Assembly (NCBI GenBank): GCA_905372235.1
Contig: CAJPOF010000054.1
Span: 1 to 16,946 of the forward strand
Reading direction: 5' to 3'
Length of the DNA: 16,946 nt
From: an uncultured Treponema sp.
Lineage (GTDB): Bacteria > Spirochaetota > Spirochaetia > Treponematales > Treponemataceae
Positions within the stretch are counted from its first letter, which is position 1, and every line of letters starts with the position of its first letter. Positions 1-6,897 of the stretch are shown piece by piece. The notes beneath the pieces were generated by a model. That model saw only the letters and a program-made list of their open reading frames with translations. It was not told where the DNA came from and did not search any database. Both the position numbers and the translations under genes were made by a program.

Positions 1-165
1 ATTGTTAAAAATTGTTACATTAAAAATCTCATATATGAAATACAACAATTTCATACAGATGCTTTTACCGGAACCCATCTCTCCCGTGATGATATTATAG
101 GCTTTCGGTTCCCACTCTAAATGAGAAATTGAGAGAAAATCGGTAATTTCCAGTTTTTCGTGCAT
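1..165 (-). CDS. P-loop ATPase, N-terminal part (cut by window edge)
   Basis: Only the first 55 codons are inside the window; the rest lies to the left of base 1. The translation begins MHEKLEITDF and has a clear Walker A motif, GEMGSGKS, at residues 28-35, preceded by the short beta strand (AYNIITG) usual in AAA/ABC-type ATPases of the RecF/SMC-like kind. The layout 'short strand, NIITGxMxSGKS' close to the N terminus resembles AAA family ATP-binding proteins that bind ATP directly after the start. Function beyond ATP binding cannot be seen. It has its own promoter-like sequence just upstream (185-213). It is transcribed in the same direction as the biosynthetic locus but is separated from it by more than 700 bases of decayed sequence, so I do not count it as part of that pathway. 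Confidence 0.7.
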   Translation of the reverse strand, partial: MHEKLEITDFLSISHLEWEPKAYNIITGEMGSGKSICMKLLYFIYEIFNVTIFNN

Positions 166-184
166 AGAACTATCCTGATTATTG

Positions 185-213
185 ATAATAGATTGATAAA
201 AATTCTTTGTAAA
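185..213 (-). promoter_or_regulatory. Sigma70-type promoter for the left-edge ATPase gene
   Basis: On the minus strand, TTTACA (213-208) and TATTAT (190-185) are separated by exactly 17 bases. Each box differs from consensus at one position. The predicted start lies about 12-15 bases upstream of the ATPase ATG at 165. Confidence 0.6.
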
Positions 214-331
214 GAAAACACCTCATATACTAATAATCGGAACCAATGAAGTGATGTTTAGTAAAAGTTTTCCGTACTTTTATGAGGGCGACTTGTTTGG
301 TATGGCATGAAAGACATGAATTCCGAAAGTC

Positions 332-598
332 TTATATAAAAAAGAAAAATACCGGCACTTTAATAAACAGAAAAAAATACCCCCAAAAAAGTGTCAATAC
401 TCTGAATTTCATCATTCTTGCGGAAGTTTTCAAGCGTTGTCTTTCTGATGCAAGTTCGCTTCGCAAAAGTTCAAATCCTTCTCCAGTGGAAAAATGAACC
501 ATAGTGTTGTTCCCAATGTAAACGTCATAATTCTTGTAAATGCCCCGATTCACAGACAAAACATCACCGGGCATTGTTTTATTTTCATTTCTGTTCAT
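332..598 (-). pseudogene. Decayed LRAT-domain (lecithin:retinol acyltransferase-like) gene
   Basis: The 88-residue frame contains PGDVLSVNRGIYKNYDVYIG followed by NNTMVHFS. This is the start of an LRAT/NlpC-P60-related domain, whose usual form has YKHYGVY with the first catalytic histidine. Here that position reads YKNYDVY, so the histidine is lost. The frame then drifts into a low-complexity tail (FWGYFFLFIKVPVFFFFI) with no catalytic cysteine (NCEHF-type) block. In a neighbouring reading frame, around 440-380, the sequence can be read as NDEIQSIDTFLG, which resembles the next conserved LRAT block (TSLDEFLKG). That points to a frameshift followed by loss of the 3' half. No clear ribosome-binding site precedes the ATG at 598. 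I infer a broken remnant. The family assignment rests on motif memory only. Confidence 0.55.
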
Positions 599-732
599 GG
601 TTATAAGATAATGAGTAATTGGTAAAAAGGCTTATCTTGGCAGGCTACATTTATAATGACCTTAGATTATGGAATAAAACAGTTTTTACTTAGATATTAT
701 TCTCCAAGAAACTTTCTTAGGAGGATTAGTTT

Positions 733-816
733 ATGAATAAATTAACTTCACTTATTTTGGATGGAAATGTATGCAAAGACCGTCATACGAACAAGAAAAT
801 CTTCGCATTTCCATAG
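733..816 (+). CDS. 27-codon open frame with perfect Shine-Dalgarno; possible truncated gene
   Basis: AGGAGG at 719-724 sits 8 bases before ATG 733, one of the best ribosome-binding sites in the window. The frame reads MNKLTSLILDGN onward and stops at TAG 814-816. I do not recognise the peptide. It may be a genuine small protein, or the surviving start of a larger gene truncated in this decayed flank. A TATTAT box at 695-700 is present without a good -35. Confidence 0.25.
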   Translation: MNKLTSLILDGNVCKDRHTNKKIFAFP

Positions 817-927
817 ATTTGGACTTTAAGCGATGTTTTTAAAAATTCCAAAACCACTGCAAAATAAATCGCAAGCAAATGAAATCATAACCGCACGCTT
901 TTCAAGAAATTTTTGCTCGCACCAAAA

Positions 928-1440
928 TCAGCCCTGTTCTTTTTGTGAAAACATACCTGTCATGTTTTCGGTTTCCATTACGGTGATTTTAGCGGTTGCG
1001 GCAGGTTCGGAATCTTCTTTTTTGGCATAGAGAGAACAGACGTATCTATAAGTGTGAGTTTCGTCGTCCCTGAAATCTTCGGCAATCTTCATCTGGCAAG
1101 TCGTATCGTTTTTCAAAAATCCGACAGAAGATTTGAAATCCACGACGCTCAAAATCATTCCGGGAAGGGGTTCGCGTCCTTTTATTTTGTTAGTAATTCC
1201 CGTCAAAGCGGAAATTCCTTGCGCCATAAGCTCGAATCCCGCCCACGTAGGAACTCCGTCGAATTCTTCCTCGTAAAAAATGCAATCTTTTGTAATATCA
1301 TATTCCGTCGTGATTGTATGATTGTTCACGTCGTGTGAGGTAACACGAGTCAGAAGAAACATTTTCCCTTTGTGCGGAAGATAATTTATCAATTCGTCAT
1401 GGCCTATAAACTGAGCGACTTCTTTAGGTTCAACGGACAT
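928..1440 (-). CDS. apeP: ApeP-like hot-dog 3-hydroxyacyl-ACP dehydratase subunit
   Basis: A 170-residue protein of the FabZ-related hot-dog fold, matching the dehydratase that lies next to the ketosynthase in aryl-polyene clusters (ApeP-like family). It should act in the cytosol on 3-hydroxyacyl-ACP, as a partner of a second hot-dog subunit (ApeI type, here 9092-9460). The N terminus carries LPHKGKM (residues 21-27), the hallmark of this family. The central helix reads VPTWAGFELMAQ (63-74), keeping the glutamate (Glu70) but lacking the GHFP histidine of true FabZ, so it may be the non-catalytic or structural half of a heterodimer. I chose ATG 1440 because GAGG lies 5 bases upstream; an in-frame GTG two codons earlier overlaps that Shine-Dalgarno. 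It is the last recognisable gene of the locus and is separated from the ketosynthase gene by 163 bases containing a direct repeat. Confidence 0.8.
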   Translation of the reverse strand: MSVEPKEVAQFIGHDELINYLPHKGKMFLLTRVTSHDVNNHTITTEYDITKDCIFYEEEFDGVPTWAGFELMAQGISALTGITNKIKGREPLPGMILSVVDFKSSVGFLKNDTTCQMKIAEDFRDDETHTYRYVCSLYAKKEDSEPAATAKITVMETENMTGMFSQKEQG

Positions 1441-1483
1441 ATTCACCTCGCTTTTATGCAGGATAATTTTTGCAGCGCATTAA

Positions 1484-1588
1484 AACAAAAGTTCAGGCAT
1501 CGGAAAATCTCAAAGATTTCTGTATTGCCGAACCAGCAAGGATTAAAGAATAACAAAATTTCTTGCAAAGGACAATCTCAATGATTTC
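1484..1588. repeat. Imperfect direct repeat, two 37-bp copies
   Basis: Copies at 1484-1520 and 1552-1588 match at 30 of 37 positions when aligned without gaps (period 68). Both begin aacaaaa and end in a tctcaa-x-gatttc block. A weaker similarity may continue into the following bases (tgtattgccg versus ccttttgccg). The repeat fills most of the gap between the ketosynthase and dehydratase genes. Confidence 0.6.
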
Positions 1589-1603
1589 GCCCTTTTGCCG
1601 CTT

Positions 1604-2797
1604 CTAAAGCCCAATCACTAGGCTTGCGTTTGCGCCGCCAAAAGCAAAGGAATTACTCATACAAATGTCGATTTTTTTGACATCAGCCGGACTTCCTTTT
1701 GTCGCTATATTGAGCGGCGGCATTTCCTCGTCAAAAATACCGTCCCACACCTGAACCGGAAGCAAAGGATTCCCAAGACTTGAGTTTTTAATGCCAGCCC
1801 AACAGATTGCAGCCTCAATTGCGCCTGCCGCTCCAAGCGTATGCCCGGTCAAAGGTTTTGTGGTGCTGCAAGGAACTTTATATCCGCCGAACAAAGCGGA
1901 AACAGCCTTCGCTTCCATAGAATCATTGAACTTTGTCCCCGTTCCGTGAAGATTTAGATAATCTATATCTTCGGGTTTTAGTCCGCTAGATTCCAACGCC
2001 TTTTTCATCGCACGAAAAGCCCCTTCTCCGCTGGGGTCAGGACTTGTCATGTGGTAGGCATCTGCGCTTTCCCCGTACCCAAGAAGACGGATTTTCTCCC
2101 CATCTAAAGAATCTTTTGACAGAACAAAAAACGCCGCTCCTTCCCCGATTGTAATTCCGTGACGATTTTTGCTGAACGGATTTGTTTTTTCGGAACTAAT
2201 AGCCTCAAGCGAATCAAAACCCATAAGAGCAATATCGCTTGCGACATCAACTCCGCCTGCGACCACGGCATCGCAGAATCCCGCGCGGATAAGTTCCGCC
2301 GCCTTTATGATTGCGCTGGCACTTGAGGAACAGGCAGTCTCAAAAGCAAGCAACGGACCTTTTAGCCCGTACTTTTCGCTTATGAATGTAGAAACATAAT
2401 CCGCGCCCTGCATTTCAAGAGAATAATCGTCGTCGAATTTTCCTGTTGAAAAAAAAGTTTTGTGGCTTTCCAGACTAAGTTCGCTTCCGTTGTCGCAAGA
2501 ACCTACGCAAACTCCTATCCGTTCAGAGCCGTATTTTTCCTTTGCCGAAAAAATTACATCTTCAATCTGGGAAAGAGCATTTTCTTCAAGACGTGTAAGT
2601 CTCGTGTCATATCTTGCGGCGGACTTTTCCGAAAGAAGAATATCATCCACTTTTCCCGCCCAAAATTCTTTTCCGTTCAAAACCTTTACACGTTTTAGAC
2701 CGCTTTGGTCTCCTTCTGCAACGGAAAGCCAAAGTTCCCGTATATCAGAACCTGCGCAACAAATCACGCCGGGCCGAGAAAGATAAACGTCAATCAT
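1604..2797 (-). CDS. apeO: Beta-ketoacyl-ACP synthase, ApeO-like (FabF/KAS-II type)
   Basis: A 397-residue condensing enzyme of the thiolase fold, the usual length for KAS-II or type II PKS ketosynthases. The catalytic triad is complete: Cys156 in TACSSS, His284 in HGTGT and His319 in KPLTGHTLGAAG. The C-terminal FAFGGAN glycine loop is also present. It should condense malonyl-ACP with the growing polyene-ACP in the cytosol. In aryl-polyene systems the catalytic KS works with a chain-length-factor-like partner (ApeC type), and that partner is encoded at 13080-13670. Its ATG at 2797 overlaps the stop of the upstream lipoprotein gene by four bases (ATGA), so translation is coupled; AAGAGG lies 8 bases before the start. 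A flexirubin or fatty-acid KS is possible on sequence alone, but the neighbours fit APE best. Confidence 0.9.
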   Translation of the reverse strand: MIDVYLSRPGVICCAGSDIRELWLSVAEGDQSGLKRVKVLNGKEFWAGKVDDILLSEKSAARYDTRLTRLEENALSQIEDVIFSAKEKYGSERIGVCVGSCDNGSELSLESHKTFFSTGKFDDDYSLEMQGADYVSTFISEKYGLKGPLLAFETACSSSASAIIKAAELIRAGFCDAVVAGGVDVASDIALMGFDSLEAISSEKTNPFSKNRHGITIGEGAAFFVLSKDSLDGEKIRLLGYGESADAYHMTSPDPSGEGAFRAMKKALESSGLKPEDIDYLNLHGTGTKFNDSMEAKAVSALFGGYKVPCSTTKPLTGHTLGAAGAIEAAICWAGIKNSSLGNPLLPVQVWDGIFDEEMPPLNIATKGSPADVKKIDICMSNSFAFGGANASLVIGL

Positions 2798-3384
2798 TCC
2801 GTTACCTCTTCAAGATTATATGAATATTTTCGCAAAAAATTGCGGAAAATCACGGACTTTTCTGAAATCTCAATTTCCGCAACGCATTTTTTCCCATCCA
2901 TAATTTTTCGCACTTCTTTTTTAATTCCGGCGGACTCTTGCACTTCCGTCAAAAGGATTAGACCGGCATTTTTCAAAGCGGAACTCAGCGATTCCGCCGA
3001 ATAATATGCAAACTGAAGGTCTGCCAGAATGTACTCCGCCTTTGCATTTTTTGGAAAAACGGCAGAATCAAGAAAAACGCTTTTTCCATCGTATGAAAGA
3101 TTTCCCATTCCCGTTCCAAAAGCGTTGTAAAGCGAAAGAAAGATTCCGTTTTTGTCAGCATCAAGATAGCAAAGAAAAGAAAATTCTTTTTCGCCATAAG
3201 AGCCGCTCAAAAATTGCTGGGCATTTTTAGAATTCGCTATGCAGTCCGGCGGAAGAAGCGAAAATCTCTTTGAATTTGTGATATACACCGGATTCATCAT
3301 TCCGAAATCCGATTTTTCAATTCTGGACGAAGCGCACCCGAAAAACAGAAAAACAAGGACACCCAAGAAAAACCGTTCTTTCAT
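2794..3384 (-). CDS. DUF3261-family lipoprotein (ApeN-like)
   Basis: A 196-residue protein with a textbook lipoprotein signal: MKER, a hydrophobic stretch, then the lipobox FFGC with the acylated Cys17, followed by ASS. This predicts a lipid-anchored protein facing the periplasm or outer membrane. The rest resembles the DUF3261 proteins that sit beside the MMPL exporter and ketosynthase in aryl-polyene clusters. Their exact role is not known to me; delivery or insertion of the polyene lipid in the outer membrane is a reasonable inference. There is no Shine-Dalgarno before ATG 3384. Instead a strong promoter (3391-3419) places the predicted transcription start at or within a base or two of the start codon, so the mRNA may be leaderless. 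An out-of-frame ATG lies 4 bases upstream. The gene overlaps the ketosynthase start by 4 bases. Confidence 0.75.
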   Translation of the reverse strand: MKERFFLGVLVFLFFGCASSRIEKSDFGMMNPVYITNSKRFSLLPPDCIANSKNAQQFLSGSYGEKEFSFLCYLDADKNGIFLSLYNAFGTGMGNLSYDGKSVFLDSAVFPKNAKAEYILADLQFAYYSAESLSSALKNAGLILLTEVQESAGIKKEVRKIMDGKKCVAEIEISEKSVIFRNFLRKYSYNLEEVTE

Positions 3385-3390
3385 GCATGG

Positions 3391-3419
3391 ATTGTAAATT
3401 TTATAGCATTAAGTGTCAA
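3391..3419 (-). promoter_or_regulatory. Strong internal promoter giving a leaderless lipoprotein mRNA
   Basis: On the minus strand, a perfect TTGACA (3419-3414), a 17-base spacer and TACAAT (3396-3391). The seventh base after the -10 box is the A of the lipoprotein ATG at 3384. This would drive the lipoprotein, ketosynthase and dehydratase genes independently of the exporter. Confidence 0.65.
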
Positions 3420-3464
3420 ACAAGCGCAAGGTTCAAAGAATTTTCTAAAATCAAAAACGAGCCG

Positions 3465-5924
3465 TCAATTTTCTGTTCCGAATGAATAAAAAATCGTGCA
3501 TAGAAATGCCGCCGAAAGTCCTATGAATATCGAAAGCCCCAGCATCTGAACCGGAACGAATTTGCTGAACGCCAACGCTCCGAATGATATCGCAGTTGTC
3601 ACAAAAGAAAGCGCAACCGCAAAGAATTCAAGCCGACTCACGGAATCCGGTTTTCCAAAGTTTTTGCGTCGTTCATTTTCTACCATATAGATTATATAAT
3701 CCAAGCCCAATCCGAACACCAAAATCATTCCCGTTATGCTAAAAAATTCCAACTTGATTTTTAAAACGGCGAACACGGTAGAAACCGAAAGCACAATCAA
3801 AATCGGAACGGAAATAATCCGAATCACCTCTCGCCAGCCATAAAATAATTTCAAAATCACGAAAATCACAACATAAACGGCAATGAAGAACATCAATATC
3901 GTTGCAGAAAGCCTGTCCAAATTTTTGCTGATTTCCTGCACTTTTGAAATTATGAAAATATTTTTACCGTCGGAAAGATTTTTGTACGCCTCGTAATCGG
4001 TGACGCTCACAGGAATCACGGCCGAATAATATTTTTCTCCGATTTTTCCAAGCCACACGGAACTGAGCGCCGATTCAAAAAAAGCCGGAACATTTTTTCC
4101 TATTTCGATAAAATCGTTCTCACTTTCCAAAAAATTTTCCCTTATTTTTTCCGAAAGAAAATCCGCCTCGTCGTTCAGATATCCAAGATTTACAAGTTGA
4201 CTTTTGGCATACGGCAAAAGTTTTCCCGCCGCCTTACGAGATTTTTTCTGCCTATTTATCGACGGAACAAAACCGGACGCACAGATGTAGCCCCCTTTTT
4301 CCTTTCCTTGATTTATGATTTTCAGAGAAGCGGTCAATTTTTCTTCATTTTCAAGGACTTCCTGAACGGAATTGCCGCTTACAATAAAAAATGCGCTTGG
4401 GCTATATTTCAAAATCTGGGAGGCTTCGGCTTCGTCGCTGAATTCTTTTCCGGACATTTTGTAAAGCCTTGAAAGATTATTTTCGATTCTGAAAAAACGC
4501 ATCAGTCCGCCGGATTTTTCAGTTTGTTTTTCAAAACTTGTAAAAATAAATACGGAAATGCAAAAAGCGAACAAAAAAACTATTCCAAAAGACGAAAACA
4601 TTTTTCCTTTCGCTTTTAAAGGATTTTTGAAAAGCGAAAGCAAAGGAATTTCCCTTTCGCCTTCAGGAATTTTTATGAGCGGATAAATGCAGACAGCCGT
4701 AAGAAATGTACTGAAAATCCCAGCCGCAGAAAAAACAGCCATCTGTTTCAAAAGTCCGAACGGAGCAAAAAGCAGCGCAAGATAACACATTGCGGTCGAA
4801 AGCATGGAAAGCCCAAATCCTCTGAAAAGACGACTTCTTATTTCTCGTCCGGAATTCAAGGCGGAGTTTCCTTTCCAGTTTATAAAATAATGCAGGCTGT
4901 AATCTATGCAACTTCCAATCAGGGATGTTCCGAAGACCAAAGTAAGAACATGCATTTTTCCGAAAACGCAAATCGTTGACATGAAAGCCGTCAAAACAGA
5001 AATCCCGATTGAAAAAAATGACATCAATATTGGAGTTGGAGATCTGAACACAAAAAGCAAAATCGCAAGAACGGCAAGAAGCGAAACCGTCGAGATTATT
5101 CCGATTTCCTTTGATGCGTTGGAAGACGCCTTGTAACTATGGAAAGGCGTTCCGGAAAAAATAAAACGAGTTCCGTCCGTTTCAAGTTCTTCAGAAAATT
5201 TATGCACAAGCGCCACGCCGTTGGTTCTGCTTGCAAGCGAGCCGCCTTCGTTGCTGAGCCTTGCCTGAATCATGACGTACCATCTAGGAGAATCCACGCC
5301 GCTTATTCCATATGGAAGCTCATGTGCACTAAGCACGCCGTCTTTCAGAGCCATGGAAGTTCCCGAAGACTGAAGATACAAAAGATAGTTTTCAAGAGCC
5401 GCCTCGCCAAGCATAAACGGGTCTTCGGAAAGGGAAGAAAGGTTCATCATCGTGAAAGCCCCGTACGCTCGGCTCAAGGAATTTTGGCTAAATGACAAAG
5501 GCCCTCCATCGCTTTCAAGAAGCGACACGGTTTCATCGCCAAGAAGATTGAGCCTGTTTTGCTGCACAAATTTCATGACCTCGCCGATTTCCGACATATC
5601 CCTGAAAAGAACGACTTTTTCAAATTTCGGCGATACCGCGATTTTTTCGTACAGAGCGGTCGCTGCTTCCTTTGCCTTGTCAAAATCTTCGTTGGAAACC
5701 AAAATGAACATATTCCCGGAAAGATTTTTCGTAAGTTTTTCATCGACGGCAGAAATCGCATCTTCCATCACAGGTTTTGGAATCATGTTAAAAAGGTCGG
5801 TGTCGATTTTTATCTTCATTCCGCTCAAAAAAAACACGAGCAAAAAAATCAGCAAGACAAAAATATGATAAAAAATCCAGATTTTAAAAAAAAATTTGTC
5901 AGAAAGCGAAGTAAGATTCTTCAT
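3465..5924 (-). CDS. RND/MMPL-superfamily exporter (ApeM-like)
   Basis: An 819-residue inner-membrane protein with the two-half RND layout. TM1 lies near residues 14-36, then a periplasmic domain to about 270, a five-helix bundle about 274-420, TM7 near 445-463, a second periplasmic domain to about 655, and a final bundle to the C terminus. The two helices expected to carry proton-relay residues contain IGSCIDYSLHY (Asp341) and FGLGLDYIIYM (Asp742). Such MMPL-type proteins are fixed members of aryl-polyene clusters, where they probably pull the polyene lipid out of the inner membrane and hand it to the LolA-like carrier encoded just upstream. Its start codon lies 26 bases inside the LolA-like gene; AAGGA is about 11 bases before ATG 5924. 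An 80-base gap with a new promoter follows it. Confidence 0.88.
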   Translation of the reverse strand: MKNLTSLSDKFFFKIWIFYHIFVLLIFLLVFFLSGMKIKIDTDLFNMIPKPVMEDAISAVDEKLTKNLSGNMFILVSNEDFDKAKEAATALYEKIAVSPKFEKVVLFRDMSEIGEVMKFVQQNRLNLLGDETVSLLESDGGPLSFSQNSLSRAYGAFTMMNLSSLSEDPFMLGEAALENYLLYLQSSGTSMALKDGVLSAHELPYGISGVDSPRWYVMIQARLSNEGGSLASRTNGVALVHKFSEELETDGTRFIFSGTPFHSYKASSNASKEIGIISTVSLLAVLAILLFVFRSPTPILMSFFSIGISVLTAFMSTICVFGKMHVLTLVFGTSLIGSCIDYSLHYFINWKGNSALNSGREIRSRLFRGFGLSMLSTAMCYLALLFAPFGLLKQMAVFSAAGIFSTFLTAVCIYPLIKIPEGEREIPLLSLFKNPLKAKGKMFSSFGIVFLFAFCISVFIFTSFEKQTEKSGGLMRFFRIENNLSRLYKMSGKEFSDEAEASQILKYSPSAFFIVSGNSVQEVLENEEKLTASLKIINQGKEKGGYICASGFVPSINRQKKSRKAAGKLLPYAKSQLVNLGYLNDEADFLSEKIRENFLESENDFIEIGKNVPAFFESALSSVWLGKIGEKYYSAVIPVSVTDYEAYKNLSDGKNIFIISKVQEISKNLDRLSATILMFFIAVYVVIFVILKLFYGWREVIRIISVPILIVLSVSTVFAVLKIKLEFFSITGMILVFGLGLDYIIYMVENERRKNFGKPDSVSRLEFFAVALSFVTTAISFGALAFSKFVPVQMLGLSIFIGLSAAFLCTIFYSFGTEN

Positions 5925-6519
5925 CTTTGCTAAGTTCCTTTGGAAATCGCTGGTTTGAAAAAACGTATTTTACGGTATCGCCGGAAGCTTCCGTAATCAG
6001 GATTTCCTTTATAAAAGTTTCATTGCCCTGCATTTTCCCCGAAACGCCAATCGAAGATATAACCGATTTTACGGAACTGTCTTTTGGCGACAAAAGCAAA
6101 GTCCAGCCGTCGCCACTTGAAGAAAAATCGTGCGTAAAATTTTCCAAAATAGATTTTTCGTCGCCGCAGAACATCGCAGAAATACTTTTGGAAATACCTG
6201 TAAAAATCTGATTCTGCGAAGCGTCCGTAACGATTTTTCTGCCGTCCGGCATAATCTGAACGACGCTTGCAGAACCTACCGCCATCACGGAAGGAAACGG
6301 TTTTTCGGTTTTCCAGACAATTCCCATAGGCGAAAAAATAAAAACTCCGGACGACCGCAACGTTCTGTTAATCGAAGAGATTGTTTTTTCCTGCAAAAAA
6401 TTTCCCGTCATGTTCGGATGCACAGAAAGAGATTTGCACACGGAACTAAAAGTCAAATCCTGAGAAAAGGCAAAAAATCCCATCAAAAAAACAGGAAGAA
6501 GAAAAAATCTTTTTTTCAT
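5899..6519 (-). CDS. LolA-like periplasmic outer-membrane lipid carrier (ApeL-like)
   Basis: A 206-residue secreted protein. The signal peptide runs from MKKR through a hydrophobic core to a likely signal peptidase I site at AFS-Q (after residue 19). The mature part has the size and the alternating strand pattern (GVFIFSPMGIVWKTEKPFP, ISFTG-like core) of LolA/LppC-type carriers, which cradle acyl chains in a half-barrel. In aryl-polyene loci a LolA homologue precedes the MMPL exporter, exactly as here, and presumably ferries the product across the periplasm. The downstream exporter gene starts inside its last codons, so the two are translationally coupled. AAGGGA lies about 11 bases before ATG 6519, and a promoter is predicted about 80-110 bases upstream. 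It is probably the first gene of its own transcript because the next gene upstream (6898) runs the other way. Confidence 0.78.
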   Translation of the reverse strand: MKKRFFLLPVFLMGFFAFSQDLTFSSVCKSLSVHPNMTGNFLQEKTISSINRTLRSSGVFIFSPMGIVWKTEKPFPSVMAVGSASVVQIMPDGRKIVTDASQNQIFTGISKSISAMFCGDEKSILENFTHDFSSSGDGWTLLLSPKDSSVKSVISSIGVSGKMQGNETFIKEILITEASGDTVKYVFSNQRFPKELSKDEESYFAF

Positions 6520-6601
6520 TTTGAAGATATCCCTTAAAACGGTTCAAAAGCGGCTCGTAAAGCAAGCACATTTCCGTTTGAAAACAAACTCGCTTTCATA
6601 T

Positions 6602-6630
6602 CTTATAACCTTCATGCATAAAAAAATCAA
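6602..6630 (-). promoter_or_regulatory. Promoter for the LolA-like/MMPL transcript
   Basis: On the minus strand, TTGATT (6630-6625), a spacer of 17 bases, and TATAAG (6607-6602). The 5' leader to ATG 6519 would be about 75-80 bases. Confidence 0.5.
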
Positions 6631-6774
6631 GCCGCAGGATTCGGCGGACACCTGAGTGCTTTTTATGCGAGGTTTTACTACTAGGTCGAATTTCTCTACT
6701 TTTATAAATACCACATACAGCTTTCCTAAAGAGTTAAAATATATGAACAAATGGGGATTCCAAAGGGCTGCGGG

Positions 6775-6827
6775 CGGCGGACGGGCAAAATTATACGTAA
6801 AGGGTATAACTCGCTCCCCGTCCGCTG
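6775..6827. repeat. GC-rich palindromic intergenic element
   Basis: Outer arms GCGGACGGG (6777-6785) and CCCGTCCGC (6817-6825) are perfectly complementary, with a further G-T and C-G pair outside. Inner arms TTATAC (6791-6796) and GTATAA (6804-6809) are also complementary, with a 7-base loop. The flanks aaaggg...ctttt may extend the symmetry. Base composition differs sharply from the AT-rich surroundings. It looks like a dispersed palindromic repeat or a tiny MITE; a terminator is less likely because the loop is long. Confidence 0.55.
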
Positions 6828-6832
6828 GCTTT

Positions 6833-6860
6833 TTAACAGGAAATTTGTTATAAGTAAAAT
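6833..6860 (+). promoter_or_regulatory. Promoter for the RDD-family gene
   Basis: TTAACA (6833-6838) and TAAAAT (6855-6860) with a 16-base spacer, each one mismatch from consensus, about 37 bases before ATG 6898. Confidence 0.5.
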
Positions 6861-6897
6861 CGAGTTTTCCGTAAATCTAGCGGCAAAAGGAGCAAAA

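Larger units (their letters stand above)
166..927. other. Gene-poor left flank between ATPase start and dehydratase
   Basis: This stretch of about 760 bases holds no intact long gene. What I see is the ATPase promoter (185-213), a weak AT-rich hairpin (TAAAAGT/ACTTTTA, 262-282), a decayed LRAT-domain gene on the minus strand (332-598), and a 27-codon plus-strand frame with a perfect Shine-Dalgarno (733-816). No convincing terminator follows the dehydratase stop at 928. This is where apeQ (ketoreductase) and apeR (ketosynthase) would be expected downstream of the dehydratase in a canonical APE cluster, and I see no trace of either. Confidence 0.6.
6520..6897. other. Divergent intergenic region between LolA-like and RDD genes
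   Basis: About 380 bases without a convincing gene. It contains a minus-strand promoter for the LolA-exporter transcript (6602-6630), a GC-rich palindromic element (6775-6827) and a plus-strand promoter and Shine-Dalgarno for the RDD gene. This is where a thioesterase gene (ApeK type) would be expected in a canonical aryl-polyene cluster; I found no remnant of one. Confidence 0.6.

Noticed and set aside
637..657. TTGGCA and TATAAT as a promoter for the small frame at 733
   Set aside because: The two boxes are only 9 bases apart, too close for a sigma70 promoter.
817..927. Remnant of a ketoreductase (ApeQ) after the dehydratase
   Set aside because: None of the three minus-strand frames shows a TGxxxGIG nucleotide-binding motif or other SDR features; only a 20-residue frame (MISFACDLF...) is present.
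6544..6750. 68-residue minus-strand open frame upstream of the LolA-like gene, a possible thioesterase remnant
   Set aside because: It shows no 4HBT hot-dog motifs, no Shine-Dalgarno and no similarity I can name; it overlaps the predicted promoter.
6751..6897. N-terminal extension of the RDD protein by 49 residues
   Set aside because: The extension would translate the palindromic element, while ATG 6898 has AGGAG at proper spacing and the RDD motif starts directly after it.
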